From the NCBI RefSeq assembly GCF_018362775.1, contig NZ_JAGYXY010000004.1, positions 233,630 through 297,629 on the forward strand: a DNA stretch of 64,000 bases, in the 5' to 3' direction. Numbering within the stretch: position 1 is the stretch's first letter; each line of letters begins with the position of its first letter. Below, one piece after another: positions 15,868 to 25,187 of this stretch. The DNA comes from Alistipes montrealensis. Lineage in GTDB: Bacteria; Bacteroidota; Bacteroidia; Bacteroidales; Rikenellaceae. The notes under the pieces were generated by a model. It was given only the letters and a program-made list of their open reading frames with translations. It was not told where the DNA came from and did not search any database. The position numbers and the translations under genes were made by a program.

Positions 15868-15899
15868 AAAAGCCTGCGGGATCATTCCCGCAGGCTTTT
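15868..15899. terminator. Strong bidirectional terminator after the SusCD operon
   Basis: Perfect 13-base inverted repeat AAAAGCCTGCGGG (15868-15880) and CCCGCAGGCTTTT (15887-15899), with a six-base loop and T4 on either strand. It lies 14 bases past the stop of the DUF1735-type lipoprotein. Confidence 0.88.
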
Positions 15900-15913
15900 G
15901 GTAAGAACGCGGA

Positions 15914-16975
15914 TTATTCGAGCAGTTCGTTATTGCCCCATACGTTCAGTTCAGCGATGCACCAGCCCCGGAAAGTCGGGTTGTAGGTCTTGTTCGTATA
16001 GCTGATATTGATACGGAAGCGGATATAACGAGCGTGCTGGTAATCTTCGAGCATCGGGTCGATAACCACGGCAAGCGGATCCAGCGGAGTCTCGGGATCG
16101 GTCCTGTAGTCGCGATACTCCTGCCGGTAGGTCCAGTTCTGGTCGTTCTCGGCGCCCAGACCGTCGCCGGTGATCGTCTTGGCGGTCCAGACTTCGAGGT
16201 GGGCGATTCCGTAGCGGGCGCCGGCCTCGGGGTTGCCCGTGGTCATGTAGCGCTGCGAGAACTGGAGACCGCGCACGGTCACCTCGCGCCCCAGGTCGAG
16301 GACGAAGTCGTAGGGCGGATTGGCCTGTTCTTCGTCGGCGTTGCAGTAACCGAACGTGTTGATGTCCTCGTCGAACATCTTGTTGACCTCATAGCCGGGT
16401 TTCGCCTTGGGCGAGGCCAGCAGTTTCCAGTTGTTGCGGTCGAGCAGCATGGGAGCGGGCGGTCCCGGTTTGACGGTCTTGTTGAAGAGGATGTAATGGA
16501 CGTTGCCGGTCTCCGAGATCGTGGCCCGCGGATCGCCTTTGATCGAGTCGATGGCGATCGGCAGCAGGTAGGCCTCCTCGTCGGGCATGCGCAGGCTCTG
16601 CAACTCCACCTTTATCGTCGTCGAAAGCGTATTGTAGCGGGGCAGCATCACCTCGTCGGTCGAGAACGTATAGGCATCCGACGGGCAGAGCTTGTAGGAC
16701 GTTCCGTGAGCCTTGTTGTAGACGTCGACCAGCTCGGGAGCGGTCTTGAGCACTACGGTGACATAGTTGCCGCTGATCTGCTCGGCGGCGACACGGATGT
16801 TGACGGTTTGCTTCTTGGGGCTTTCCAGCGAAATCACCTGTGCGTCGGTCGAATAGGCGTTCTGAATACCCAGTACGGCAGCCTCCTTTACCACCGGTCC
16901 GTCGTCGTCCTTGCAGCCGACCAATGCGACGAGCAGGGCGGCCGTAAGGGTGAGGAGTTTTGTATGTCGTGTCAT
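15914..16975 (-). CDS. DUF1735-type surface lipoprotein with C-terminal discoidin-like domain
   Basis: 353 residues. Lipoprotein signal with lipobox ALVGC (Cys21), then an acidic KDDDG stretch typical of surface-exposed lipoproteins. The middle domain (about 35-170) looks like the DUF1735/BT_3987 module: VVLKTAPELVDVYNKAHGTS, LCPSDAYTFSTDEVMLPR and a strand rich in Leu before YLLPIAID. The C-terminal half resembles an F5/8 type C (discoidin) carbohydrate-binding fold: MFDEDINTFGYCN, DFVLDLGREVTVRGLQFSQR and ARYIRFRINISY. Last gene of the SusCD operon. Such proteins are often glycan-binding SusE/F-like partners; that role is inferred from domain and place. Confidence 0.85.
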   Translation of the reverse strand: MTRHTKLLTLTAALLVALVGCKDDDGPVVKEAAVLGIQNAYSTDAQVISLESPKKQTVNIRVAAEQISGNYVTVVLKTAPELVDVYNKAHGTSYKLCPSDAYTFSTDEVMLPRYNTLSTTIKVELQSLRMPDEEAYLLPIAIDSIKGDPRATISETGNVHYILFNKTVKPGPPAPMLLDRNNWKLLASPKAKPGYEVNKMFDEDINTFGYCNADEEQANPPYDFVLDLGREVTVRGLQFSQRYMTTGNPEAGARYGIAHLEVWTAKTITGDGLGAENDQNWTYRQEYRDYRTDPETPLDPLAVVIDPMLEDYQHARYIRFRINISYTNKTYNPTFRGWCIAELNVWGNNELLE

Positions 16976-17005
16976 AATCGGTTGGTTTTAGGGTTCGTGT
17001 CCGTG

Positions 17006-17899
17006 TTAGAATTTGACGTCGACCATTACGGGGATGTGGTCCGATGCCTGCTTGATGTCGCCATTGCGGAACGAGTTCATGATCTTGGTGCTGATCACCT
17101 CGCACTTGGCGTCGTTGCCTTTCCACAGCATGATGTAGTCGATACACTTGTTCGGCTTCTGCGAAGAGTGGGTGAAGTCGTTCTCCCCGTGAGGACTCAG
17201 CACCTTCCATTCCTCCTTCAGTTTGGTCAGCGTAGTGGTTTCGGGACGGGCGTTGAAGTCGCCGCCCAGGAAGACCGGCTTCTTCGACGCGGCGAACTCC
17301 TGCTCGATGGCCTTGTTGATCTGTGCTACCTGCTCCAGCTGCGAGCGCGACGATACGTGGTCGAGGTGGGTCGTGGCGAATACGTATTTCTCAAACTCGG
17401 CGACCACCATCACGCGCGGCTCGGCTCCGTCGCCCTTGGGCAGCGCAACGGAGAACGTTCGGATGGGTTTCTCGTGGCAGACGATGCCGTCGCCATAGGC
17501 GCCGCCTTGGTAGGCCATGGCGCGGAAGAAGCTGTAATTCCAGTCCTCTCCCATCAGTTCGGCGAACTTCTTGAGTTGGAAGACGCGCATCGTGCGCACC
17601 GTGCAGCTGTCCAGTTCGCTGATACCCACGAGGTCGGCCTTGGCTTCGGTCATCATGTCGGCGACCATCTGGTAGCTGTCGGTGTATTTGGAGAAGATGC
17701 CGACGTTGTAGCTCACCAGGCGCGTCGTACCCTCGTTTTTCGGGTAGTAGTCCACATCCGGCTTCTCGCCTTCGCCGGGTTTCAGGTGGGGCGGGATTTC
17801 GGTTTCGTCGAACGGTTTGTCGCTGCTGCATGCCGTTACCTTGCAGCTGAGTCCGAGCAGCAGCAGGATTGTCAGGTATTTTTTGATCGTATGTTTCAT
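17006..17899 (-). CDS. Endonuclease/exonuclease/phosphatase-family lipoprotein
   Basis: 297 residues. The lipoprotein-type signal ends at KVTACSSD. The catalytic fold has its usual marks: LVSYNVGIFS (Asn), VGISELDSC (Glu, metal), ATTHLDHVSS (His), FLGGDFNARPE (Asp and Asn) and the closing SDHIPVMVDV (Asp-His). All catalytic residues seem to be present. The family includes DNases, phospholipases, sphingomyelinases and phosphoinositide phosphatases, so the substrate is open. Its place directly behind susD, before another surface lipoprotein, suggests it cuts a phosphodiester in the material imported by this SusCD pair. The signal could be read as Sec-only, but a Cys at the right place favours lipidation. 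Confidence 0.88.
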   Translation of the reverse strand: MKHTIKKYLTILLLLGLSCKVTACSSDKPFDETEIPPHLKPGEGEKPDVDYYPKNEGTTRLVSYNVGIFSKYTDSYQMVADMMTEAKADLVGISELDSCTVRTMRVFQLKKFAELMGEDWNYSFFRAMAYQGGAYGDGIVCHEKPIRTFSVALPKGDGAEPRVMVVAEFEKYVFATTHLDHVSSRSQLEQVAQINKAIEQEFAASKKPVFLGGDFNARPETTTLTKLKEEWKVLSPHGENDFTHSSQKPNKCIDYIMLWKGNDAKCEVISTKIMNSFRNGDIKQASDHIPVMVDVKF

Positions 17900-17932
17900 T
17901 TTTGTCGTGTTTTAAAGTTATCTGTTTCGAAA

Positions 17933-19708
17933 TCAGAGGTCCAGCCCGTCGTTCCAGCCGGGGTTCTGAGTCAGGGCTCCGCCGGTCAGCGAGCGGTCGT
18001 TGGTCGGGATCGGGTAGAAGTAGTCCCGTGCCTCGTTCCATTCGCCCGGATTGTTCTTGTGGGGGGCGATATAGCCGTAGCTGCCCTCCGAAAGATAGAT
18101 GTCCTGGTCGATCTCCATCACCAGCGGAGCTTTGGTCGAGGGGGTTTCGCCTTTGCTCTTGAGGTAAATGTCGGGCGTTCCGTCGCCGTCGAGGTCGTAC
18201 TCCTTGGTTCCCTCGGGGATGTAGATGCCGCGCAGCGGCTGGGTGAAGGTCTTACCCTCTTTCCAACGGATGATATCGTAATAGCGGTGTCCCTCCTGCA
18301 GGAGCTCGATGCTGCGTTCGCGGCGGATTTCGAGAATGACGCCCTTGTTGGCTCCGCTGACGTTCGGATAGCCCGTCTCTGCGGATGACAGGTAGGGGTC
18401 GGGGTTGGCGTTGGCGTCGTCCATATCGAGGTTGGGCATGCCTACACGGTCGCGCAGCTTCTTGATCGTCAGGTCGATGTCATTCTGCGTCAGGGTTCCG
18501 ATTTCGGCCTTGGCCTCGGCGTAGTTGAGGTAAACCTCGGCCGAGCGGATGATCGGAAGGTCGGTGTACGAGAGGTTGTAGCCGTCGGACTCGAAGTTGG
18601 TCGGGGCGACGAACTTGATGGGCTGGTATCCCGTCATGCAGGTCGACAGGCTCGGCACTTCCTTTTTCGTCGAACCGATACGCGTGTATCCCGGCGTGCG
18701 GATCGACTGTTCGAGGCGTGGATCGCGGTTGGTGCACTGATCCTTGAACTCCATCGTCTGCCAGCCCTGGCGGTCGGTGAAGCGCGAACCGTCGGCCATC
18801 AGGTAGCTGTCGACGATCTTGCGGGTTATGCCCGGGCGGCCGTACGAAGTGTTCAGCGAGTAGAACGTACTGTTGTGGAATACACTGAGGCTCCTGCTGT
18901 AATCGCGGGCGAGCACGACCTCGATGCCTTGCGCCTCCTCCGATACGAACAGGTCGCGGTAGGCCTCCTTGGCGCCACTTTCGGTGTAGAGACCGTAACC
19001 GCTGTTGCTGATGAACTCTTCGGCGGCAGCGGCGGCCTGTTCGAGATACCATTTCCAGTCGTGCTCGTAGCCGTCGATTTTGTGGTATTTGCGGAAGGTT
19101 CCCTCGAAGAGGCAGAACCGCGATTTGAGAGCCAGGGCCGTCCACTTCGTTATGCGGTAGAGGTCGCGTTTGGTGGAGAGGTGGGCGATGGCGTAATCGA
19201 TGTCCTCGATCATGCGCTGCATGACGAATTCGCGCGGGTCGCGCGGGCGCTTGAGCTCGGGATCGGCCGAACCGAGGGGCTTGGCATACCAAGGCACATC
19301 GCCGAAGCGTTTCACCTTCTCGAAGTAGAAGTAGGCGCGGAAGAAGCGGGCCAGGGCGTCGTAGCGCGTCCGGACCTCGGTGTCCTTGCAGTTGACCGAA
19401 TATTCGAGCAGCGTGTTGATGTCGCGCAGGCCGGTCCAGGTCCAGCCGCCGCCCGATGCCGGGATCGTGCGGCCGCCGCGCATTTCCTGGGGCAGGTCGC
19501 TGTGGATCAGGTTGTCCCAGTACTCGTTGTAGAGTCCGTCGCTCGGGAACGCCGTATAGAATTTGTTGCTGAAGGCCTGCAATTCGTTTTCGTTCGAGAA
19601 GAAGGTCTCGGGCGACATCTTCGACAGCGGGTATTTGTCGAGCCAGTCCTCGCACGACGAAAGCGTCAGGGCGCAGCTCGCGATCAGTATCAATGGAATC
19701 TTTTTCAT
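17933..19708 (-). CDS. SusD/RagB-family surface nutrient-binding lipoprotein
   Basis: 591 residues. Lipobox ALTLSSC, then the SusD opening EDWLDKYPLSKMSPETFFSN, TPR-like helices, the ARFFRAYFYFEKVKRFGDVP segment shared by nearly all SusD proteins, and the C-terminal block containing IRRERSIELLQEGHRYYDII. It sits on the cell surface and hands ligand to its SusC partner, encoded immediately upstream with a 19-base gap. The ligand cannot be read. The gene is followed by the endonuclease/exonuclease/phosphatase-family lipoprotein. Confidence 0.96.
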   Translation of the reverse strand: MKKIPLILIASCALTLSSCEDWLDKYPLSKMSPETFFSNENELQAFSNKFYTAFPSDGLYNEYWDNLIHSDLPQEMRGGRTIPASGGGWTWTGLRDINTLLEYSVNCKDTEVRTRYDALARFFRAYFYFEKVKRFGDVPWYAKPLGSADPELKRPRDPREFVMQRMIEDIDYAIAHLSTKRDLYRITKWTALALKSRFCLFEGTFRKYHKIDGYEHDWKWYLEQAAAAAEEFISNSGYGLYTESGAKEAYRDLFVSEEAQGIEVVLARDYSRSLSVFHNSTFYSLNTSYGRPGITRKIVDSYLMADGSRFTDRQGWQTMEFKDQCTNRDPRLEQSIRTPGYTRIGSTKKEVPSLSTCMTGYQPIKFVAPTNFESDGYNLSYTDLPIIRSAEVYLNYAEAKAEIGTLTQNDIDLTIKKLRDRVGMPNLDMDDANANPDPYLSSAETGYPNVSGANKGVILEIRRERSIELLQEGHRYYDIIRWKEGKTFTQPLRGIYIPEGTKEYDLDGDGTPDIYLKSKGETPSTKAPLVMEIDQDIYLSEGSYGYIAPHKNNPGEWNEARDYFYPIPTNDRSLTGGALTQNPGWNDGLDL

Positions 19709-19727
19709 TCTCTTCTCATTTAAACGG

Positions 19728-22700
19728 TTAGAAGGTGATGTCTACACCGAACATATAGGTTTTTTGCCAGGGGTAGGTGCGCATCTCGTCGTTCATGGCA
19801 GCCATTTCGGGATCTATGTAGTCCGAGTGGATGGGCGACCAGGTGGCGAGGTTCTCACCCGTGAAATAGATGCGCAGGCTTTCGATCAGCGCCTTGCGGG
19901 TCCATTTCTTGGGCAGCGTGTATCCTACCGTGAGGTTCTTCAGGCGGCAGTAGCGGATGTTCTGCATGTAGCGGTCGTTGGTGGCCGTCAGCTCGCGGTT
20001 GGTGCCCGACAGGGCCACATAGCCGCGCGGACGGGGGAAGTAGGCGTCGGGGTTCTCCTCGGTCCAGTACTGGGTGTGGAAGTCGCGGGGCATCCAGCTT
20101 GCATAGGGGCGGGCATAGGGCCCCCAGAATGCGATAGTGTTGGCTTTCGGATACCAGTGACGGCGGCCGATGCCCTGGAAGAAGATCGAGAAGTCGATGC
20201 CGGCCCACGACATGCTGAGCGTCGATCCGTATTGGAAACGCGGCTGGCTGTTGCCGATGATCTCGCGGTCGCCCGGATCGTCGACGGTGTTTTTGCCGAT
20301 GGAGATCATGTTGTCGCCATCCAGATCGAGGAATTTCAGGTCACCGGCATGCAGGCCGCGCTCCGATCCGGCCGCGGCATTGATGCGGTTGTTGACGTTC
20401 GTCTGGTCGACGGGGTAGTTGGCGGCCTCTTCGTCCGAAGCGAACAGGCCTCCGATGCGGTAGCCCCAGATTTCGCCCCAGCGCATGCCTTCGTAGTACT
20501 TCTTGGCGAAGGTGCGGTCGGGGTTGTCGTACCGGGTGATGTTGGTGACGTAGTCGTTGAAAGTCACCGTCACGCTGTACGAGAACGGGCGGCGCAGCAG
20601 CTGGAACTCGTCGCGCCAGTTGAGCGAGAGTTCGTAACCCTTGGTGCGCAGGTCGGCGCTGTTCATTTTCGGCGAGTCTGCGCCGTAGGTGGCCGGCAGG
20701 GCGACGCCCTCGGTGAGCATGTCCTTCGTGTCGCGGATGTAGAAGTCGGCGGAGAAGGCCAGACGGTTGTTCAGGAAGCTCATGTCGACACCCAAGTTGT
20801 TGTGAATACTCGTTTCCCACGAGAGGTTCGAGGCTACGGGAGCCGAGATGGTCGCCGTGGCGGGCTTGTTGCCGCCGAACAGGTAGCTCTGGTTGCCGAT
20901 CGAGATTTGACGGATGTAATCGTAGTAGCCGACGTTCTGGTTGCCCAACTGTCCGTACGAGTAGCGCAGTTTGAGGTTGTTGAACTGGTCGCGGATGCCG
21001 TCGAAGAAGGCCTCCTCCGAGATGCGCCATCCCAGCGAGAAGGAGGGGAAGAAGCCCCAGCGATGTCCGCGCTTGAAGCGTGACGTACCGTCGTAGCGGC
21101 CGCTTACCTCGACGAGGTATTTGCCCTTGTAGTCGTAGTTCAGGCGGCCGAAGAAGCCCATCAGGGCGTATTCGTTCTGACCGCCGCCTACCTCCATGCG
21201 CTTGTCGCCGTCGGCGTCCTGGCCTATGAGGTTGAGGTCCATCAGCGTTTCGGAAAGCAGGTTGTAACCCGTTGCGGAGACATCCTTAAGGAACTTGGTC
21301 TCCCAGTTGAAACCGACCATCGCCTTGAAGTTGTGATCCTGGGCGAAGGTGCGGTTGAACGTACCGTAGATGTTGGCCTGGTAGTAGTTGTGCATCATGG
21401 TTTTTTCGTAGAGCTTGTCCTCGAACCGGCTGCCCGACGAAAGGGTTTTCACCTCGCCCGGATACTGCGAGTATTCGGTGTTGACCTGGCGGTTGACGTT
21501 GTGCTGGGTGTTGAACATGTAGGTGAAGTTACCCTTGATCTCCAGCCCCTTGACCGGGGTCCAGGTCAGTTCCGTGGTGGTCGACATGTTGTCGGTCTTG
21601 TCCTTGTTGTAGTGTCCGCCCTTGTTCATGATCGTGGGCAGACCGTCCATGATCGAGTACTTCGACAGCGAGGTGTAGTAGACGCTCGTGCCGTCTGGGT
21701 TGTAGGGCATCATCGAGGCCAGACCGTGTACCGTGCCCAGCGAGAATGCCGTATTGACACCCGAGGGGCCGGGATAGTAGTACTGATAGTTGTAGTAGCT
21801 GGTGTTGTTGCTGATCTTCAGCCACTTGTTGATGTCGAACGAGATCTTCGAACGGAAGTTGATACGCTGCAAACGGTCGGGATCCTGGCGGAAGAGACCC
21901 TCCTCGCTGTAATAGTTGCCCGAAAGCATGTATTTCACCTTCGAGTTGCCGCCCGAAAGCGAAATGCTGTGGCTCGTGTTGGGATGCTCGTCCTTGAACA
22001 GGTAGTGATACCAGTCGAAGTTGGCATAGTAGGCATAAGTGTCGCGGCCGTCGCGCTGGTCGATCTTGACCCACGGGCGGTCGGGATGTTCCACCTTGTC
22101 GTTGCGGCGGGCCCACAGTTCCATCATGTCGTCGGCGGTGTAGTTCGTGTAGTTGGTTCCCGCATCTGCATGCCAGAACAGGTCGTTGACGTAGACCGAG
22201 TAGTAACCGCGGGTCTCGTAGTCGGTCGAGGTGGTGGGTTCGTTCCAGCCCCAGCGGCCGCTGTACGAGATGCGGGTCTTGCCCGTGGTGTCGCCGCTCT
22301 TGGTCGTCACGAGCACCACGCCGAATGCCGCACGGGCTCCGTAGATGGCTGCGGCCGAGGCGTCCTTGATGACCGAGATCGAAGCTACGTCGTTGGGATT
22401 GAGCTTCATCAGGTCGCCTTCGGCTCCGTCGATCAGCACCAGCGGCGAACCGCCGTTGATCGAGGTGATACCGCGGATGTTGAGGTCGGCGGAGTTGCCC
22501 GGACGACCCGACGAGGTCGAGATCGTAAGGCCCGGAACCGATCCCTGGAGCATGTGGGCCACCGAGGGCGCCGAGCGGTTCTGCAACTGTTTTTCATCCA
22601 CCGTGGCAATGGCTCCCGTGAGGTTCATTTTCTTCTGGGTTCCGTAACCTACGACCACGACATCCTCCATATTCACGGCGTCTTCCGTCAGGAAGACCTT

Positions 22701-23243
22701 CACGTTGTTTTGTGAAGCCGATACGGCGACTTTCTTGCCGACATAGCCCAGGTAGGTGAAGTCGAGCGTCACGTCGGCGTCGGGAACCGGGAGCGAGAAA
22801 CTGCCGTTGGCCTCGGTCACCGTGCCGCGGGTGTTGTCGCCTACGAGCGTGACGGCCACGCCCGCCAGCGGAGCTTCGGACGAGTCGTTGACGACGCCTT
22901 TGATCGTACGTTGTGTGGCGGAGGTTTTGCGGGCCGGGATCAGCGCGATCTGGCGTTCGGTGATGGTAAAGTTCAGCCCTGTCGAGGCGAGCATTTCCTT
23001 CAAGGCGGCTGAAATAGGCATGTGTTTCGCCTTGAGGCTTACGCGCCGGGAGAGGTCGGTTTGCTTGGCATCGTAGAAGAACGTGTACTTGCTGTTCTTC
23101 TCGATCCGGGATATGGCTTCCGAGAGCGGGATGTTGGAGAACTCCATGTCGAGAGTCGGTTCCTGCTGCGTCTGGCCATATACAACCGTCGTACTGCTGA
23201 AGACCAGCAGCAAAAAGATTGCAAATAGTCTAAAGTGCATCAT
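19728..23243 (-). CDS. SusC/RagA TonB-dependent transporter with N-terminal STN signalling domain
   Basis: 1171 residues. Signal peptide to about residue 23, STN (secretin/TonB short N-terminal) domain at about 30-105 (LDMEFSNIPLSEAISRIEKN), carboxypeptidase regulatory-like domain at about 113-185, TonB-box-like segment MEDVVVVGYGTQKK at about 192-205, plug with the SusC hallmark SAAAIYGARAAFGVVLVTTK, then a long beta-barrel ending in YMFGVDITF. It imports large oligomers across the outer membrane. The STN domain implies that it also signals to a FecR anti-sigma, here the gene immediately upstream (121-base gap). It forms the transport complex with the SusD downstream. Confidence 0.97.
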   Translation of the reverse strand: MMHFRLFAIFLLLVFSSTTVVYGQTQQEPTLDMEFSNIPLSEAISRIEKNSKYTFFYDAKQTDLSRRVSLKAKHMPISAALKEMLASTGLNFTITERQIALIPARKTSATQRTIKGVVNDSSEAPLAGVAVTLVGDNTRGTVTEANGSFSLPVPDADVTLDFTYLGYVGKKVAVSASQNNVKVFLTEDAVNMEDVVVVGYGTQKKMNLTGAIATVDEKQLQNRSAPSVAHMLQGSVPGLTISTSSGRPGNSADLNIRGITSINGGSPLVLIDGAEGDLMKLNPNDVASISVIKDASAAAIYGARAAFGVVLVTTKSGDTTGKTRISYSGRWGWNEPTTSTDYETRGYYSVYVNDLFWHADAGTNYTNYTADDMMELWARRNDKVEHPDRPWVKIDQRDGRDTYAYYANFDWYHYLFKDEHPNTSHSISLSGGNSKVKYMLSGNYYSEEGLFRQDPDRLQRINFRSKISFDINKWLKISNNTSYYNYQYYYPGPSGVNTAFSLGTVHGLASMMPYNPDGTSVYYTSLSKYSIMDGLPTIMNKGGHYNKDKTDNMSTTTELTWTPVKGLEIKGNFTYMFNTQHNVNRQVNTEYSQYPGEVKTLSSGSRFEDKLYEKTMMHNYYQANIYGTFNRTFAQDHNFKAMVGFNWETKFLKDVSATGYNLLSETLMDLNLIGQDADGDKRMEVGGGQNEYALMGFFGRLNYDYKGKYLVEVSGRYDGTSRFKRGHRWGFFPSFSLGWRISEEAFFDGIRDQFNNLKLRYSYGQLGNQNVGYYDYIRQISIGNQSYLFGGNKPATATISAPVASNLSWETSIHNNLGVDMSFLNNRLAFSADFYIRDTKDMLTEGVALPATYGADSPKMNSADLRTKGYELSLNWRDEFQLLRRPFSYSVTVTFNDYVTNITRYDNPDRTFAKKYYEGMRWGEIWGYRIGGLFASDEEAANYPVDQTNVNNRINAAAGSERGLHAGDLKFLDLDGDNMISIGKNTVDDPGDREIIGNSQPRFQYGSTLSMSWAGIDFSIFFQGIGRRHWYPKANTIAFWGPYARPYASWMPRDFHTQYWTEENPDAYFPRPRGYVALSGTNRELTATNDRYMQNIRYCRLKNLTVGYTLPKKWTRKALIESLRIYFTGENLATWSPIHSDYIDPEMAAMNDEMRTYPWQKTYMFGVDITF

Positions 23244-23364
23244 GTTTGAGGTTTTAAGTTTGTGGATGGTTGTGGCGGCATTTGGTCGGATACCGCTGTG
23301 GAACGGTCGGAAGTAGTCGGTTTGTCACTCCATAGGCATTCGTTTTTAGGGAGGTTGGGTGGTT

Positions 23365-24366
23365 TTATTCGAGTTCGGAAATTGTAACGGTGTTGTCTTT
23401 CGCAAAGGAGTATGAGATAGGGTTGATCCGGCTCATGATGCGCAGGATCTCTTCGAGCGGTTCGTTGGTGATGGTGAACGTGTAGGCGTAGTTGTGTGCG
23501 ATGGCCGGGGTGATATGGATTTCGGTGTTGTACCAGCGGGCCATGTAGCGGCAGATTTCGCCCAGCGACTGGCGTTCAAACGAGAGTTTTTCCGCGGCCC
23601 AGCACGACTCCATCGCCACGTTGCCCCGCCCGATGACGATCTTGCGTGTATCGGAGTTGTAGCGGGCGATTTCCCCGGGACGGAGCAGCCGGCGGCTGCC
23701 GTTGCCGGAGTCGAGCGACACGGAACCCTCGACCAGCGAAATCGATATGTCGTTGTCGGCCGAGGTGCGGATGTTGAACTTCGTGCCGTGGACGCTGACT
23801 TTCAGGCCTTCGATCTCGACGGTGAAGGGGCGCTCGGGATCTTTCGCAATGTCGAAGAACCCTTCGCCGTGGAGTTTCACGCGGCGTTCCCTGTCTCCGA
23901 AGCGGGCGTCGTAGGTGAGTGTCGAACCGCCGTGAAGCCAGACTGTCGATCCGTCGGCCAGCCGGGCCTGCGATTTGCCTTCGAAGGCGCAGAGTTGCTG
24001 TTCGGCCGAATCGACTGCGGGACGTAAGGTGTCGGTGCGGGCCACGAAAAGGGTCACAGCGACTGCTGCGGCCACGGCTATGGCCGTTTGCAGCAGGTGG
24101 CTCCGGCGGAGCTTCGGGGTTTTGTCGGCCTGCGGGATTTCGTAGACGCCGACGCGTTGCTGCAACTGCTGCCATAACCGGTCGCGGTCGGGCTCGTAAG
24201 CCGAGGCCCGCTGCTGTATCTCGCGCCACACGCGGGTCAGGCTGTTGTAGAAACGGCGGTTTTCCGCCTTGGCGGTCCACTGGTCGAATTCGCGTTGCGT
24301 GGCGTCGTCGAGCGTGCCTTTAAGTGCGCTGATAAGGAGGTCCCAGGTATGTTTGTCAGGGTTCAT
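23365..24366 (-). CDS. FecR-family anti-sigma factor of the SusCD locus
   Basis: 333 residues. N-terminal cytoplasmic part (about 1-88) that should bind the sigma factor, one membrane helix at about 91-109 (LLQTAIAVAAAVAVTLFVA), then a periplasmic FecR domain (SQARLADGSTVWLHGGSTLT, VKLHGEGFFDIAKDPERPFT). It ends in an STN-like domain (LEEILRIMSRINPISYSFAK) that can pair with the STN domain of SusC. It transmits ligand binding from SusC to an ECF sigma factor, probably the one at 15127-15666. A terminator-like hairpin ends 28 bases before its start. Confidence 0.94.
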   Translation of the reverse strand: MNPDKHTWDLLISALKGTLDDATQREFDQWTAKAENRRFYNSLTRVWREIQQRASAYEPDRDRLWQQLQQRVGVYEIPQADKTPKLRRSHLLQTAIAVAAAVAVTLFVARTDTLRPAVDSAEQQLCAFEGKSQARLADGSTVWLHGGSTLTYDARFGDRERRVKLHGEGFFDIAKDPERPFTVEIEGLKVSVHGTKFNIRTSADNDISISLVEGSVSLDSGNGSRRLLRPGEIARYNSDTRKIVIGRGNVAMESCWAAEKLSFERQSLGEICRYMARWYNTEIHITPAIAHNYAYTFTITNEPLEEILRIMSRINPISYSFAKDNTVTISELE

Positions 24367-24394
24367 AGGTTGCTGTCGTTTTTCCTAAGACACG

Positions 24395-24430
24395 AAAAAT
24401 CCGGCCGACCCCTACGGGCCTGCCGGATTT
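24395..24430 (-). terminator. Rho-independent terminator before FecR
   Basis: Minus-strand hairpin with perfect arms AAATCCGGC and GCCGGATTT (24422-24430 and 24397-24405) followed by a T run (24399-24395). It ends transcription of the coiled-coil gene 15 bases past its stop, only 28 bases before the FecR start. Confidence 0.8.
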
Positions 24431-24444
24431 CTTCGAAAAAAGTT

Positions 24445-25038
24445 TTATCGTTCGATTTTCACATACTCCGCATGGACGATCCGCGTATGCGGATTCGTCG
24501 AGACGATCTCCTGCCGGATGGCTTTCGTTCCCCAGCGGATGAAGAGGAAGCGGCGGGGGATGCGGTGGATCACCTGCCGGAGGGTATCGACGCTGCGGAT
24601 GCGGCAGGCGACGGAGTCTTTGCCGATACGGCCCTCGACGCTGACCCACGGATCGCGCCAGCGGAACATCCGCATGGTGTCGTGTACCGGGAGCGAGCCG
24701 CGTATGCCGGCGACAACCGTATCGCGCAGCGGCATGCGGACTTCGGTTTGGGTCGCGGTGACGGCCTTGGCTGCGGCTTCGAGGCGGCGGATTCGGATGC
24801 CGAGGCGGCGAATCTCTCTGGCGTCGGCTGCGCGCAGGCTTTCGAACTCCCCGCACCGCAGCCGGAGCGCCCGGACCGAGGCCGCATCGGCTCCGGCCTG
24901 TGTGCGGTAGTGCGTGATTTCAGCCGTGAGGGCTGTCTGGTTCTGGGCGAGCCGCCGGTTTTCGGCGTGGTAGCGGCGGTAGGTAAAAGCGAATAGCGCC
25001 GTCACGGCGACGGCGTAAAGCAACAGGTATTTTTTCAC
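24445..25038 (-). CDS. Membrane-anchored coiled-coil protein, spanin-like or DUF6549-like
   Basis: 197 residues. One N-terminal membrane helix (KKYLLLYAVAVTALFAFTY), then a long charged helix without prolines (about 25-95; repeated Arg/Ala/Leu/Glu) that should form a coiled coil. A basic beta-rich C-terminal part follows (TVVAGIRGSLPVHDTMRMFR, TKAIRQEIVSTNPHTRIVHA). The layout recalls phage i-spanins (Rz) and the DUF6549 proteins of Bacteroidota; I am not sure of either. No lysozyme or holin gene is near. It has its own terminator and no clear partner. Confidence 0.7.
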   Translation of the reverse strand: MKKYLLLYAVAVTALFAFTYRRYHAENRRLAQNQTALTAEITHYRTQAGADAASVRALRLRCGEFESLRAADAREIRRLGIRIRRLEAAAKAVTATQTEVRMPLRDTVVAGIRGSLPVHDTMRMFRWRDPWVSVEGRIGKDSVACRIRSVDTLRQVIHRIPRRFLFIRWGTKAIRQEIVSTNPHTRIVHAEYVKIER

Positions 25039-25187
25039 GGTTTCCGGGTTTTGATTCCCCGAAAGATAGGGTGTGCGGGGAGCCTCCGGTTTCTATTTTT
25101 TCAGAAGCGGTCTTCGGCGCCTCTCCGGCGGGCGGCCGGTTGCCGGATAATCGGTTTTAACCTGTCGGTCGCTTGGAATCCTGTTTC

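Noticed and set aside
16034..18388. Open plus-strand frame of 784 codons opposite the SusCD lipoprotein genes
   Set aside because: It mirrors the antisense of susD, the phosphatase-family gene and the DUF1735 gene. It has no domain, signal peptide or promoter; long antisense frames are common in high-GC DNA.
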